From positions 1 to 45,914 of the IMG/VR virus record IMGVR_UViG_3300008012_003552: 45,914 nt of DNA; one strand, written 5' to 3'. The position numbers were made by a program, and so were the translations under genes. The notes under the pieces were generated by a model. The model ran no database searches. It had not been told where the DNA came from and saw only the letters and a list, made by a program, of their open reading frames with translations. Below, in pieces: positions 22,176 to 30,714 of this stretch. Source of the DNA: a virus. Position 1 is the stretch's first letter. Every line of letters begins with the position of its first letter.

Positions 22176-22742
22176 TTATTTATACAGCCTTTTTTTGATG
22201 ATGTCAACCACTCTTTTAGATAGAACTACTTCATAATGATTACGATCAATATAATCATATTCAATATCGTTTCTACACATCATTGATTGTTTAGTAACTA
22301 TGCCGTCATTCTTTCCAGCAAGCCACGGAACATCACCTGTAGTTGTTACTATCTGCATCCAAGGTATTGTGATAGGTATAAGTCTACTGTATCGAATAAA
22401 GTCACTTGAAGGTTTAATATCTCTAAATAACTGATATGTAGGATTTAACATTGATCCCCATGTAGCAATCTCACTTCCATTAAACGGTGTTGCCAAACTT
22501 ACAACACCGTTTATGTTAAAACGTTCTTGTAAATAAGTTGCATATACTCCGCCGAGGCTATGTGCTACAATAACATATGTATCTTTTTTATCTAGAGTGT
22601 TGCACATATTCTCTAGATTTACAATAGCCTTATCTTCTTTTTCGTAGTTTAAAAAAATAGGGTTTTTTATTTTGATTTTTTGTTGTATGTAAGCAAAACT
22701 TCTTTCACTGGCAGTTGCGCCATGTATGAATATGGTCTTCAT
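22176..22742 (-). CDS. alpha/beta-hydrolase (lipase/esterase-like)
   Basis: A 188-residue serine hydrolase. The start MKTIFIHGATASERSF carries the oxyanion-hole HG motif, the nucleophile elbow is AHSLGGVYA (Ser62), then an Asp in AGKNDGIVT and a final His in RNHYEVV complete a plausible triad. The elbow GHSLGG is changed to AHSLGG. No signal peptide is present. Its ATG overlaps the upstream stop as ATGA. The substrate is unknown; membrane lipids or small esters are possible. Confidence 0.8.
   Translation of the reverse strand: MKTIFIHGATASERSFAYIQQKIKIKNPIFLNYEKEDKAIVNLENMCNTLDKKDTYVIVAHSLGGVYATYLQERFNINGVVSLATPFNGSEIATWGSMLNPTYQLFRDIKPSSDFIRYSRLIPITIPWMQIVTTTGDVPWLAGKNDGIVTKQSMMCRNDIEYDYIDRNHYEVVLSKRVVDIIKKRLYK
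22177..22184 (-). promoter_or_regulatory. late-type promoter for the tmRNA
   Basis: Exact TATAAATA on the minus strand, formed by the last codons and stop of the lipase gene (Leu-Tyr-Lys-stop). It places the tmRNA acceptor piece about 10 bases downstream. Confidence 0.6.
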
Positions 22743-22993
22743 ATCTGTTTCTTAAGAAGTTTTGTTTTTAAATCAAGACTTGATTTTATATCATCTGCTA
22801 GTTCTTTTGCTTCAGGATCACGCCACTTATCCATTACTCGTTTAGTAATGACTCTGTTAGTTGCTACACCACTTACGTTGCCTGCTGATACCTGCGCAGG
22901 GTTGTAGTGAGGAAATTCTGCATAGAATTCCCTAATCTTTTTACGCACTGCTTGCGTTTTTTGTACTATAGTCTCTGCTTCATAATCTTCCAT
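22739..22993 (-). CDS. small phage protein, unknown
   Basis: An 84-residue mostly helical, basic protein with a stretch FYAEFPHYNPAQVSAGNVSGVATNRVITKRVMDKWRDPEAKELADDIKSS. No family is recognised. It is translationally coupled to the lipase by an ATGA overlap. Confidence 0.5.
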   Translation of the reverse strand: MEDYEAETIVQKTQAVRKKIREFYAEFPHYNPAQVSAGNVSGVATNRVITKRVMDKWRDPEAKELADDIKSSLDLKTKLLKKQI

Positions 22994-23001
22994 AAAGATA
23001 T

Positions 23002-23223
23002 TTATGTATTATGATAAGCATTCCATGCTTTAATTCTGTCAGCCCTTGTATAACCTCTATCTAAGTGCCACGGATCGTTGTTTAGTTTAGCAGCTATATC
23101 CTCTGCTGCTTCTGGTGTACGACAGATTGTAACAACATCTCCACGCTTGCCGCCTGTCTTTACTTTCCAAATTGCTTCGCCTTTGACATTTTGATCTTCA
23201 TATACTTTGTGATCATTATTCAT
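23002..23223 (-). CDS. small phage protein, unknown
   Basis: A 73-residue protein with a short beta-rich N-terminal part (VKGEAIWKVKTGGKRGDVVTICRTPEAAEDIAAKLN) and the tail WHLDRGYTRADRIKAWNAYHN. The beta-beta-alpha layout with TPEAAEDIAAKLN resembles small domains seen in many phages. No function is assigned. It overlaps the upstream gene by 8 bases. Confidence 0.5.
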   Translation of the reverse strand: MNNDHKVYEDQNVKGEAIWKVKTGGKRGDVVTICRTPEAAEDIAAKLNNDPWHLDRGYTRADRIKAWNAYHNT

Positions 23224-23401
23224 TATTTTTGTCCTTGATTATTTTTGTTTTTCGCTTGTGATTCTTTTTAAATCTTTGCAATTTATTGTAAGCAACATGA
23301 TTATGTTCATGATGCTTCAATTGCGGCCATTCTTCAATTTTTTTGACAATAGAATCAAAGATTTCTTTGTGTCTATTGTCTGAAGGATTACTTTTGGACA
23401 T
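23216..23401 (-). CDS. small basic phage protein, unknown
   Basis: A 61-residue protein, rich in Lys, His and Asn, ending KRKTKIIKDKNNE. Its start lies 14 bases inside the end of the wall-hydrolase gene. No motif recognised; charge suggests nucleic-acid contact but nothing more can be said. Confidence 0.45.
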   Translation of the reverse strand: MSKSNPSDNRHKEIFDSIVKKIEEWPQLKHHEHNHVAYNKLQRFKKNHKRKTKIIKDKNNE

Positions 23402-23900
23402 TACGTTCCCATCTGTAAAACTTATGTCTACCGATAGTACCAGTAAGAGTAAAATGTCTTGCCCATCTAGGGTTCACATAATCTGCATGATAATGTGTAG
23501 CACCTTCTGTAATACCAGCAAAGTCTCCGAACACTGTCATATTAAACGCTAATGATTTAGCATTGTTCCAAGCATCTTGGTCAGTAGGCCAATCACTTTT
23601 TCCATCACAATACCAAGAGAACTGGCATTTATTACGTATCATTGAGCCGTCTGCATGTTTTTTGCCTTGACGTACTACACCGCATATTGTGTTAGGATAT
23701 CTGTGATCAGCAACTCTGTTTAGCACTACGTCTGCTACGGCTGCTTGGTCTGCTCTACTCGAGCCGCGAGTTTCATAGTAAATATTTTGTGCCAAACAAT
23801 AAAGTTGTGGTCTTTGTTTTTCGTTAAAAAAAGTTTCGCCTGTTACTGTAGTTGCGCTGATTTGAGTTGCTGCTAAAATAGCAAGTACAAGTCGTTTCAT
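23388..23900 (-). CDS. SleB/CwlJ-type cell-wall hydrolase with signal peptide
   Basis: A 170-residue secreted hydrolase. The signal peptide MKRLVLAILAATQISATTVTG is followed by the family blocks LAQNIYYETRGSSRADQAAVADVVLNRV (34-61), RYPNTICGVVRQG, NKCQFSWYCDGK and a late GATHYHADYVNPRWARH. The Glu in YETRG is the expected catalytic acid. The family cleaves peptidoglycan. It may act as an endolysin exported by Sec, which would not need a canonical holin, or help virion entry. Two-cysteine pairs fit a periplasmic location. Confidence 0.87.
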   Translation of the reverse strand: MKRLVLAILAATQISATTVTGETFFNEKQRPQLYCLAQNIYYETRGSSRADQAAVADVVLNRVADHRYPNTICGVVRQGKKHADGSMIRNKCQFSWYCDGKSDWPTDQDAWNNAKSLAFNMTVFGDFAGITEGATHYHADYVNPRWARHFTLTGTIGRHKFYRWERNVQK

Positions 23901-23907
23901 TTCTACC

Positions 23908-24294
23908 TCATTGAATTAGATTGTTATCGTTGTCTTCGTTGTCGTCTTCTTCATTATGCTTGAGATATTCGAATAAAGTTAAATCTAGTAATTCGTCTAA
24001 ATCAAGGTCAGTTCGATCTTCTGATAAAGTTACTTCTTGTTGGCAGTCTAAGTCATCAAGTGTAAAATGTTCATCTTCATCTACACCTAACAATAAATTT
24101 AATTTGTCTTCGGTTAGCGTTTCGTTCCTATGTTTTGCTTCCCAAATAAATGCAACCACGAGGAGCGAGAGTAAACATTCTTCCTCCCACGCCTCGTGGT
24201 CGGCAGCATACGATAGCACATATTCACGGACACTGTCATAAGCAATAGTCCGATCAGCAATGCTTTTTAAGTATTCTACTGCATCTGTTGTCAT
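23908..24294 (-). CDS. acidic phage protein, unknown
   Basis: A 128-residue protein with a helical first half (MTTDAVEYLKSIADRTIAYDSVREYVLSY) and a very acidic C-terminal half (Asp/Glu/Asn rich, ending EEDDNEDNDNNLIQ). It is separated by one codon from the next upstream gene. No family assigned. Confidence 0.45.
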   Translation of the reverse strand: MTTDAVEYLKSIADRTIAYDSVREYVLSYAADHEAWEEECLLSLLVVAFIWEAKHRNETLTEDKLNLLLGVDEDEHFTLDDLDCQQEVTLSEDRTDLDLDELLDLTLFEYLKHNEEDDNEDNDNNLIQ

Positions 24295-24480
24295 TTACAT
24301 ATTGTTCTTGCGTTCTTGGATTTCTTTGCGGCGTTCTTTTGTAAGTTTGCCAAGGTCACCAAGTGCTGAACGAGCACGAGTTGCTGCTGCTTTTACGTTC
24401 TTTGTTTCCCATGATTCATGTTCTTTTAAATATGCGTTAAAAGCTTGAACAATTTGTTCGTGTTGTGTTAAATCACCCAT
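24295..24480 (-). CDS. small basic helical phage protein
   Basis: A 61-residue protein with a helix rich in Ala, Arg and Lys (TKNVKAAATRARSALGDLGKLTKERRKEIQERKN). Similar NVKAAxxRARxAL...KERRKEI helices are found in small basic proteins of marine phages and some bacteria, suggesting nucleic-acid binding. AGGAG precedes the ATG and a consensus promoter lies further upstream. Confidence 0.6.
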   Translation of the reverse strand: MGDLTQHEQIVQAFNAYLKEHESWETKNVKAAATRARSALGDLGKLTKERRKEIQERKNNM

Positions 24481-24509
24481 AGCTATTCTCCTTCTATCGA
24501 GCTAGTTAT

Positions 24510-24538
24510 ATTATACGTTATAAAGTTAAGTTTGTCAA
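24510..24538 (-). promoter_or_regulatory. consensus sigma70-type promoter
   Basis: TTGACA (24538-24533) and TATAAT (24515-24510), both exact, 17-base spacer, reading toward the basic protein at 24480. Confidence 0.85.
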
Positions 24539-24539
24539 C

Positions 24540-24827
24540 CTATAGTTTTAATCCTGATGTGCTTTCGACATATTGTTTTGCCATTTCACTCTCAGTTTTA
24601 TGCACAAATACTATTGCACTTTTGTTTAATGCTAGTTTAGCATCTTGTGCAATAGTAAATGCGAAGGGCGCAAGGCCCATTCCTTGTTGTGATGCTATCA
24701 GTGCCAACGGCTTTGATACTGTCACTGTGTTATTATCTTCTTCAACAAAACGGGCAACAATTTCGTCGCCGCCCGTTGTTTTTAGTGTCACTGTATCGTT
24801 TACCTTATAAGGTGCTTCGATTATCAT
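24540..24827 (-). CDS. conserved small phage protein, SH3/Sm-like
   Basis: A 95-residue protein starting YKVNDTVTLKTTGGDEIVARFVEEDNNTVTVSKPLALI, the pattern of a small Sm/SH3-like barrel also present in T4-type cyanophages. The remainder is helical and ends GLKL. It lies just downstream of glutaredoxin with a 4-base overlap, in the nrdA-nrdB-glutaredoxin operon. Function unknown; RNA contact is a guess from the fold. Confidence 0.55.
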   Translation of the reverse strand: MIIEAPYKVNDTVTLKTTGGDEIVARFVEEDNNTVTVSKPLALIASQQGMGLAPFAFTIAQDAKLALNKSAIVFVHKTESEMAKQYVESTSGLKL

Positions 24828-25075
24828 AATGTGTATCCTGTTCCTGTATAGCCTGTGTTTTCGATATATTGTACAAATTGTTCGTAGCCGCCAACTTTAT
24901 TGCCACTTACTACAATTTGTGGAAACGTTCTTGCTTCTGGAAATTCTGCAAGCACTGCTTCTCGTGTAAAGTCTTTACCTAGTTCTAAATATTCAAACTG
25001 GTAATTGTATTTTTCGCATAACATTTTTGCTTTTGTGCATGATGGACATGCTGGTTTACCCCAAATTTGTATCAT
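24824..25075 (-). CDS. glutaredoxin
   Basis: An 83-residue thioredoxin-fold protein with the active-site motif CPSC at residues 9-12, a TFPQIVVSGNKVGGYEQF segment (cis-Pro and GSH-binding GG) and a short tail. Following NrdB directly with a 4-base overlap, it probably reduces the ribonucleotide reductase disulfide. Confidence 0.93.
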   Translation of the reverse strand: MIQIWGKPACPSCTKAKMLCEKYNYQFEYLELGKDFTREAVLAEFPEARTFPQIVVSGNKVGGYEQFVQYIENTGYTGTGYTL

Positions 25076-26214
25076 AATGAAAATCCTTTAAATGTGTCGT
25101 TCGACACATCCTGTTTCGTGCCGCCGATTACATAACTAGTTATCTCTGTTTCTTGAGGAGCAACCTGTACATCAGCACCTGAAATCCATTTTTGTGTCCA
25201 CGGCAACGGATTAGATTGTGGCACTTTGTATGGTGATTTTAAGTTTACATTTGACATTCTACGGGCACAAATCCATTCAATATAATCACTTAATAGTTCT
25301 GTGTTTAGTCCAATCATTGAACCATCTTTAAACAAATAGTCAGCCCATGCTTTTTCTTGATCAACAGCATCAACAAACATTTGAATACATTCTTGTTCTG
25401 TTTCTTCTGCAATCTTTGCAAAGTCTGGATCATCTGTTTTAAGAATCTTTAGTAGCATCTGTGTAGATGCAAGATGTAAGTTTTCATCGCGGGCAATTAA
25501 TTTAATAATCTTAGCATTACCTTCCATCTTCTTTAGTTCGGCAAATGCCCAACTACATGCAAAGCTTACATAGAAGCGAACACCTTCTAAGATGTTTACG
25601 CTCATTAGTGTAAGCCATAGCAATTTCTTTAGCTCGTACAAGTTTACGGTTACATTACGTGCTTCTCGATTGCTTGTAACTTGATGTGTACCTTCACCTA
25701 ACAAGTTGTACCACATGCTCATCTCAATCAAGTTATCGTAATACTTTGAAATATCACCTGCGCAATCAACAATCTCTTGTATGTCCATTAACTCATCAAA
25801 TACTTTGCTTGGATTGCTGTAAACATTACGAATAATATGTGTGTACGAACGGCTATGAATAGTCTCTGAGAATGTCCATGTTTGAATCCAGTTCTCAATC
25901 TCTGGTAAGCTCACAATAGGAGCAAATGCTTCTACTGGTGCTCTGCCTTGTACTGAGTCTAGCAAGATCTGACGCTTTAGATTTGCTGTAAAGATATGAC
26001 GCTCGTGTTCTGTCAAACTCTTAAAGTCTTTTGCATCTTTATAGATATCAATCTCTTCTGGACGCCAGAAGAACCCTAACTGCTTATCAGTTAGACTATC
26101 AAAAGTTTTATACTTTAGTGTGTCATAACGCTGGATTGTTGGACCACCTGTTGGATCCAAGAATGCCGTAACTTGTGTATGATCGGCACGGTTGCTAGTG
26201 TCAAATACGCTCAT
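25072..26214 (-). CDS. nrdB: ribonucleotide reductase class Ia beta subunit (NrdB)
   Basis: A 380-residue radical-generating subunit. The iron ligands are visible in ILLDSVQGR (Asp), WTFSETIHSRSYTHII (Glu, His, then the radical Tyr in SRSYT), NILEGVRFYVSF (Glu) and IARDENLHLAST (Glu and His). The start at 26214 is preferred to 26220 because AAGGA is then correctly spaced. It makes deoxyribonucleotides with NrdA and glutaredoxin, from a promoter just upstream at 26240-26268. Confidence 0.95.
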   Translation of the reverse strand: MSVFDTSNRADHTQVTAFLDPTGGPTIQRYDTLKYKTFDSLTDKQLGFFWRPEEIDIYKDAKDFKSLTEHERHIFTANLKRQILLDSVQGRAPVEAFAPIVSLPEIENWIQTWTFSETIHSRSYTHIIRNVYSNPSKVFDELMDIQEIVDCAGDISKYYDNLIEMSMWYNLLGEGTHQVTSNREARNVTVNLYELKKLLWLTLMSVNILEGVRFYVSFACSWAFAELKKMEGNAKIIKLIARDENLHLASTQMLLKILKTDDPDFAKIAEETEQECIQMFVDAVDQEKAWADYLFKDGSMIGLNTELLSDYIEWICARRMSNVNLKSPYKVPQSNPLPWTQKWISGADVQVAPQETEITSYVIGGTKQDVSNDTFKGFSL

Positions 26215-26239
26215 GTTCATCCTTCTCTATGTGTATGTA

Positions 26240-26268
26240 AGTATAACAGTATTATATCTATTTGTCAA
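26240..26268 (-). promoter_or_regulatory. sigma70-type promoter for nrdB
   Basis: TTGACA (26268-26263) and TATACT (26245-26240) with a 17-base spacer, starting right at the end of the nrdA gene. Confidence 0.75.
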
Positions 26269-28566
26269 TTAAATTGTGCAGCCTTCGCAATCTTCTTCGT
26301 CAACTTCACTAGGTGCAAGTTCTTGCTCCATAAGTTTGTTCACATCAAGTTCGCCTTGTCCGTCAAATGTATTGAAATAGTACAGTTGCTTACCACCGTA
26401 TTTATAAAACATAAGTAGATGCTGTAGCATAGTACTAAGTGGAATCTTTTCGTCTCCGTAGTGTACTGGATTGTAACTTGTGTTTACACTGATACCTTGA
26501 TCGATATACTTTTGTAACACTGCCATAATCTTTAAGTAACCTTCTGGTGACTCTTGATCCCATAGTAGATCATACTTGTTTTTAAGACGCTTATACTCTG
26601 GTACAACCTGTTTAAGTACACCGTGCTTTGACTGCTTCACACTAATTAAACTGCGTGGAGGCTCAATGCCATTTGTTGCATTAGCAATCTGTGCTGATGT
26701 CTCACTTGGCATTAGTGCCATTAGTGTTGAGTTACGGATGCCTGTTGCTTTTAGTTGCTCACGTAGTCCTTTCCAATCCATACGTTCTACATGTGGAACT
26801 AGTTCGTCAACATCTTTCTTGTATGTTTGGTTAGGTGTAATACCATGTCCGTATTTTGTTTCCATGTTGCCGCTCGGAGCGCCAAATTCTGCTGCTAGGT
26901 CTGCACTTGCTTTAATTAGGTAGTAACTCCATGCTTCGGCATATTCGTCTATCATCTCTAATCCTGCTGTGTCAATATTCTGATAGTTCATATCATGCTT
27001 TGCTAACCAGTATGCAAAATTAATAATGCCAACGCCTAAAGGACGGCGCTTCTCTGTAGATAACTGCGCTGCTAGAATAGGATAGTTTTGATAGCTCAGC
27101 AGTGCATCAAGTCCACGCACTGCTAGACGACACACCTTTTCAAAATCACCTGGATCTTTGATGTTGCCCCAGTTAATTGCGCTAAGTGTACATAGACTAA
27201 TTTCACCTTCTGGGTCGTTTAAATCGTTAAGTGGCTTTGTAGGTAAGTCAATTTCTGCACACAAGTTTGACTGACGAATGGGTGCAACCTCAGGAAGGAA
27301 TGAACCATGCTCGTTTGCATTGTCTACGTTCTGTAAATAAATGCGGCCTGTGTTCTTACGCTCTTCCATAAATGAACTAAACAAGTCAATTGCTTTTACT
27401 ACTTTTTTGCGTATTTTTGTATTACGTTCTGCTGTTTCATACAGTTGTCTAAACAAATCTTGATCAGCAAAGAAACTATCATACAATCCTGGTACATCGC
27501 TAGGCGAGAAAAGAGTTATATCACCGCCCTGTATAAGTCTTTCATACATTAATTTGTTAAACTGCACACCGTAGTCCATATGACGTACACGGTTGTCTTC
27601 TGTGCCTTTGTTGTTTTTTAGCACTAACATTTCTTCTGCTTCTAAGTGCCATACTGGATAATAAATAGTTGCTGCGCCGCCACGTACACCACCTTGGCTA
27701 CATGATTTAACTGCTGCTTGGAACATCTTATAAAAAGGAATAATGCCTGTATGATAAGCATCGCCTTTGCGTATTTGAGAACCAATTGCACGGATGTTTC
27801 CGCCGCCGATACCAATGCCTGCCTTCTGGCTTACATAGTTGACAATAGATGCACTAGTTGCGTTGATACTAGCCAAACTATCGTCAGACTCAATAAGAAC
27901 GCAAGAACTGAACTGACGCTGAGGCGTACGAACGCCGGCCATAACGGGCGTAGGTAGGCTAATATCGTGTAAACTAATAGCGTCATAATATTCTTTGACC
28001 CATCGTAGTCTCTCCTCTTTTGGATAATTTTTAAATAATGTTGCTGCAATAAGAACATAACACATCTGAGGTGTTTCAAATATTTCACCGCTAACTCTAT
28101 TCTGACAAAGGTACTTGCCTCTTAGTTGCTCCATTGCTACATAAGTTAAATCAGTATCACGATCATGTTTTATAAAGTTATTAATCTTATGCCACTCGTC
28201 GTTGTCGTAGTCGTCAAGTAGTTCTGTATCATAGAAACCGTTGTTAATATTTTTTTCAACTAATTCACGTACTGTGCAAGGGTCATAAGATCCGTACACT
28301 TCTTTACGCAATGCATAATTGATAAGTCTGCCACCAACATACTGGTAGTTAGGAGTTTCTTCCGAAATAAGATCAGCTGCTGCTTTAATTAGAGTTTCTT
28401 GAATCTCTTTTGTTGTCATACCGTTAAAAAATTGAATTTGACTTTTTAATTCTACTTCGCTAGGGCTAACTCCTGTAATATTATCACAGGCATAAAAAAC
28501 AACTTTATGTAGTTTTTCAATATCTAATGGCTCACGGCGTCCATCTCTTTTCGTTACTTGAATCAT
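26269..28566 (-). CDS. nrdA: ribonucleotide reductase class Ia alpha subunit (NrdA)
   Basis: A 765-residue catalytic subunit. It begins with an ATP-cone (MIQVTKRDGRREPLDIEKLHKVV, 1-90). The catalytic barrel has ISLPTPVMAGVRTPQRQFSSCVLIE (active-site Cys), GIGIGGGNIRAIGS, RQSNLCAEIDLPT with the second Cys, and LMPSETSAQIANATNGIEPPRSLISVKQS. The tail ends CEGCTI, the redox-active C-terminal pair. The start at 28566 has AAGGA 6 bases before it; an upstream frame would overlap the neighbouring gene. The alpha-beta pair is complete. Confidence 0.96.
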   Translation of the reverse strand: MIQVTKRDGRREPLDIEKLHKVVFYACDNITGVSPSEVELKSQIQFFNGMTTKEIQETLIKAAADLISEETPNYQYVGGRLINYALRKEVYGSYDPCTVRELVEKNINNGFYDTELLDDYDNDEWHKINNFIKHDRDTDLTYVAMEQLRGKYLCQNRVSGEIFETPQMCYVLIAATLFKNYPKEERLRWVKEYYDAISLHDISLPTPVMAGVRTPQRQFSSCVLIESDDSLASINATSASIVNYVSQKAGIGIGGGNIRAIGSQIRKGDAYHTGIIPFYKMFQAAVKSCSQGGVRGGAATIYYPVWHLEAEEMLVLKNNKGTEDNRVRHMDYGVQFNKLMYERLIQGGDITLFSPSDVPGLYDSFFADQDLFRQLYETAERNTKIRKKVVKAIDLFSSFMEERKNTGRIYLQNVDNANEHGSFLPEVAPIRQSNLCAEIDLPTKPLNDLNDPEGEISLCTLSAINWGNIKDPGDFEKVCRLAVRGLDALLSYQNYPILAAQLSTEKRRPLGVGIINFAYWLAKHDMNYQNIDTAGLEMIDEYAEAWSYYLIKASADLAAEFGAPSGNMETKYGHGITPNQTYKKDVDELVPHVERMDWKGLREQLKATGIRNSTLMALMPSETSAQIANATNGIEPPRSLISVKQSKHGVLKQVVPEYKRLKNKYDLLWDQESPEGYLKIMAVLQKYIDQGISVNTSYNPVHYGDEKIPLSTMLQHLLMFYKYGGKQLYYFNTFDGQGELDVNKLMEQELAPSEVDEEDCEGCTI

Positions 28567-28591
28567 CCTCGGTTCCTTGTTAAAAATATAC

Positions 28592-29017
28592 TTAGTGAAT
28601 TTGGGGCATTTCATGACGCATAACGAACTCCAGCCCTAGTGGTAGTTCTGTTGCCGGTATTACTTCATCATAGTTGTATCCTATACATTGATTGTCAACA
28701 AAAAGTAAAAAATATGTTCTAGACTGTTTGTTGTCGTGTACTATGTTTATCTCAAATTTAACCCCTATAAACCGATCACATAACTGTAAGGTGTAGCATA
28801 TTGCAAGTATTTTCACATACTCACAATAAATATTTTCTTTTAATATTTCCCAAGGCGTTGGCCAATTATCTGGATCATACGGATCAGTTGTAAGATTAAC
28901 AATTGGAGCCTGACTATAGAACTTTACTGTATCCTCAAGAGGATTTTCTGCTGTTTCTAAATAGGTACGGAAGTCTCGCCAAAGAAATAGGCGTTCATCG
29001 TATGAGTTGTTAAACAT
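28592..29017 (-). CDS. conserved phage protein of unknown function
   Basis: A 141-residue protein with a Trp/Tyr-rich first half (DNWPTPWEILKENIYCEYVKILAICYTLQL) and a beta-rich second half (VKFEINIVHDNKQSRTYFLLFVDNQCIGYNYDEVIP). It lies between the beta-helix virion gene and nrdA, with little intergenic space. I recall a similar small protein in T4-type marine phages. The YDPDNWPTPWEIL segment may be a diagnostic signature. Function unknown. Confidence 0.5.
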   Translation of the reverse strand: MFNNSYDERLFLWRDFRTYLETAENPLEDTVKFYSQAPIVNLTTDPYDPDNWPTPWEILKENIYCEYVKILAICYTLQLCDRFIGVKFEINIVHDNKQSRTYFLLFVDNQCIGYNYDEVIPATELPLGLEFVMRHEMPQIH

Positions 29018-29018
29018 T

Positions 29019-30683
29019 TTACCTTGCTGTTTTTAATCTATAATGAAACTCTGATTGATCGTTTATAGTTAAGTTTAACACAGATATACCCAAACTGTCA
29101 ACCACTCCGTCTAGATTTTCATCAAAAGATTCTGATCCAAACACAAGATTTTCTTCGTAAAGGCTGTCACCTACATAATCATACTCATCACTTACTGATC
29201 TTATGTTGTTGCTAGGATTACTTACTACTGTAATAACACCTTTTCTAAATGCATTAACTGTAAAGCTCTTATAGGTGTATTCAATTTCTATACATTTTGT
29301 TTCATCTGCAGGTATTTTAAACATTACCGATGGTGATGTTGATTGTGTAAGATTTAGTTCTTGTAGATATCTTACAGTATCAAAACCTGGTCCTTTTATT
29401 TCTGGAATATATGCAATATTAGATAGATAATTTTGATCTGCTGAAAGTTGTGGAGTTCTGTTAAAATAATCATTATCACTACCGTTAGCAAAGGCTTCTG
29501 TACCAAATTCGATTACTGGCCATTGAGGATTATTTTTTTGTATTACACCTGCTGTCCATTGATATCCTACATCTATAAAACTATTACTTTGAGAAATATT
29601 GTACTCACCGTACTTAATATAGATAGCCTGTCTGTCTATATTTTTAAATCTACAGTTGTTTACTTTTGTAGAGCGTGGTCCTGTTGTTGCAGCAGTTGCA
29701 CCTAAAAGTTGGTTAGTACCAAATGCAATTCCATTATAGTGTGTTTCAAATGAGCACTCTGACAATCTATTATCTTCGATGTCGTTATCACTATACACTC
29801 CAACACTCAGTCCTTCAAACTTGATATTTTGAAATGTATTATTTTTTCCAACGCCGGCTGTGGTAACCATTGTCATTTTAATACCATAGTTTGTGTTGTC
29901 GAGTGTTGAACCGTTAGTCCATGTACCTCTAATTTTTATATTTCTAAATTCACTATCTCTTACACTGTTTAGTAAGAACCCTCCTGCACTACCTGCAACA
30001 TCAATAGTCATATCACTTATGTGTATGTTACGAGATTGATTTGTTTCAGTAACTGCTGAACTATTAACATACGCAGCAAGATCAGTTGCATTTAATTGGT
30101 TAATTAACGGGATATCAACATCACTTACAGTTCTAAACACAGGTCCTGGTGTAGTTTTAGTTAACACTGTATTATCAATACCTGATCCAACTATGTTTAC
30201 AAATGAAGGCAATACAATAGTTCTACTGACAACATAATTTCCAGGTAGCATCTGTAAGATAACTCTGTTGCTGTTATTTAAAGGATCGTTTGGGTTCATA
30301 TACAATTGTGTAATTGCACGTTGTATTTGATCTGTCTGATCACTGCCGTCGCCTAATGCATTAAATGATGTAATGCTAACAATATCATCTAGTCTATCCT
30401 GTAGACTACGCTGTATTGGTGTAAGGCCGGGTCCTGTTTGAATACTGTCATTTGTACTCTTATATTCATATGACTTTGCAAAAGCAAGAATGTTATCTTT
30501 TTCAGTAAGAAGTTTAGTATTTCCAACAAACGGTGCTCCTTCGGCAACACTACCGTTACCTATAAACATCTCTTGTGTGTCTACTGCCCAGGCAAGTTCA
30601 CCGCCTGCTAATTGTGGTAATCCGGATCCTTCGTTCTTACGCCCTCTGCGTATTTGAATCCTCGAAATGGAAACAACAGCCAT
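29019..30683 (-). CDS. beta-helix virion protein with MTD-like N-terminus
   Basis: A 554-residue structural protein. The N-terminus (VSISRIQIRRGRKNEGSGLPQLAGGELAWAVDTQEMFIGNG) is the module found at the start of many tail-associated proteins of T4-type marine phages and phage tropism proteins. A pectate-lyase-like right-handed beta-helix follows (about 110-420, with ITSFNALGDGSDQTDQIQRAI and repeated N/D-rich turns). The C-terminus is a separate beta domain. It is likely to bind host surface glycans. AGGAG precedes the ATG and a late-type box lies 24 bases upstream. Confidence 0.8.
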   Translation of the reverse strand: MAVVSISRIQIRRGRKNEGSGLPQLAGGELAWAVDTQEMFIGNGSVAEGAPFVGNTKLLTEKDNILAFAKSYEYKSTNDSIQTGPGLTPIQRSLQDRLDDIVSITSFNALGDGSDQTDQIQRAITQLYMNPNDPLNNSNRVILQMLPGNYVVSRTIVLPSFVNIVGSGIDNTVLTKTTPGPVFRTVSDVDIPLINQLNATDLAAYVNSSAVTETNQSRNIHISDMTIDVAGSAGGFLLNSVRDSEFRNIKIRGTWTNGSTLDNTNYGIKMTMVTTAGVGKNNTFQNIKFEGLSVGVYSDNDIEDNRLSECSFETHYNGIAFGTNQLLGATAATTGPRSTKVNNCRFKNIDRQAIYIKYGEYNISQSNSFIDVGYQWTAGVIQKNNPQWPVIEFGTEAFANGSDNDYFNRTPQLSADQNYLSNIAYIPEIKGPGFDTVRYLQELNLTQSTSPSVMFKIPADETKCIEIEYTYKSFTVNAFRKGVITVVSNPSNNIRSVSDEYDYVGDSLYEENLVFGSESFDENLDGVVDSLGISVLNLTINDQSEFHYRLKTAR

Positions 30684-30706
30684 ATACTACTCCTAATTTG
30701 TAGTAG

Positions 30707-30714
30707 TATTTATC
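30707..30714 (-). promoter_or_regulatory. late-type promoter box for the beta-helix protein
   Basis: GATAAATA on the minus strand, 24 bases before the start at 30683 and overlapping the end of the nuclease gene. Confidence 0.6.

Noticed and set aside
21935-22207. A 90-residue minus-strand frame across the tmRNA region
   Set aside because: It has no ribosome-binding site and its last 20 codons are the tmRNA tag frame. The DNA folds as acceptor and coding pieces of a permuted tmRNA, and its start lies inside the lipase gene.
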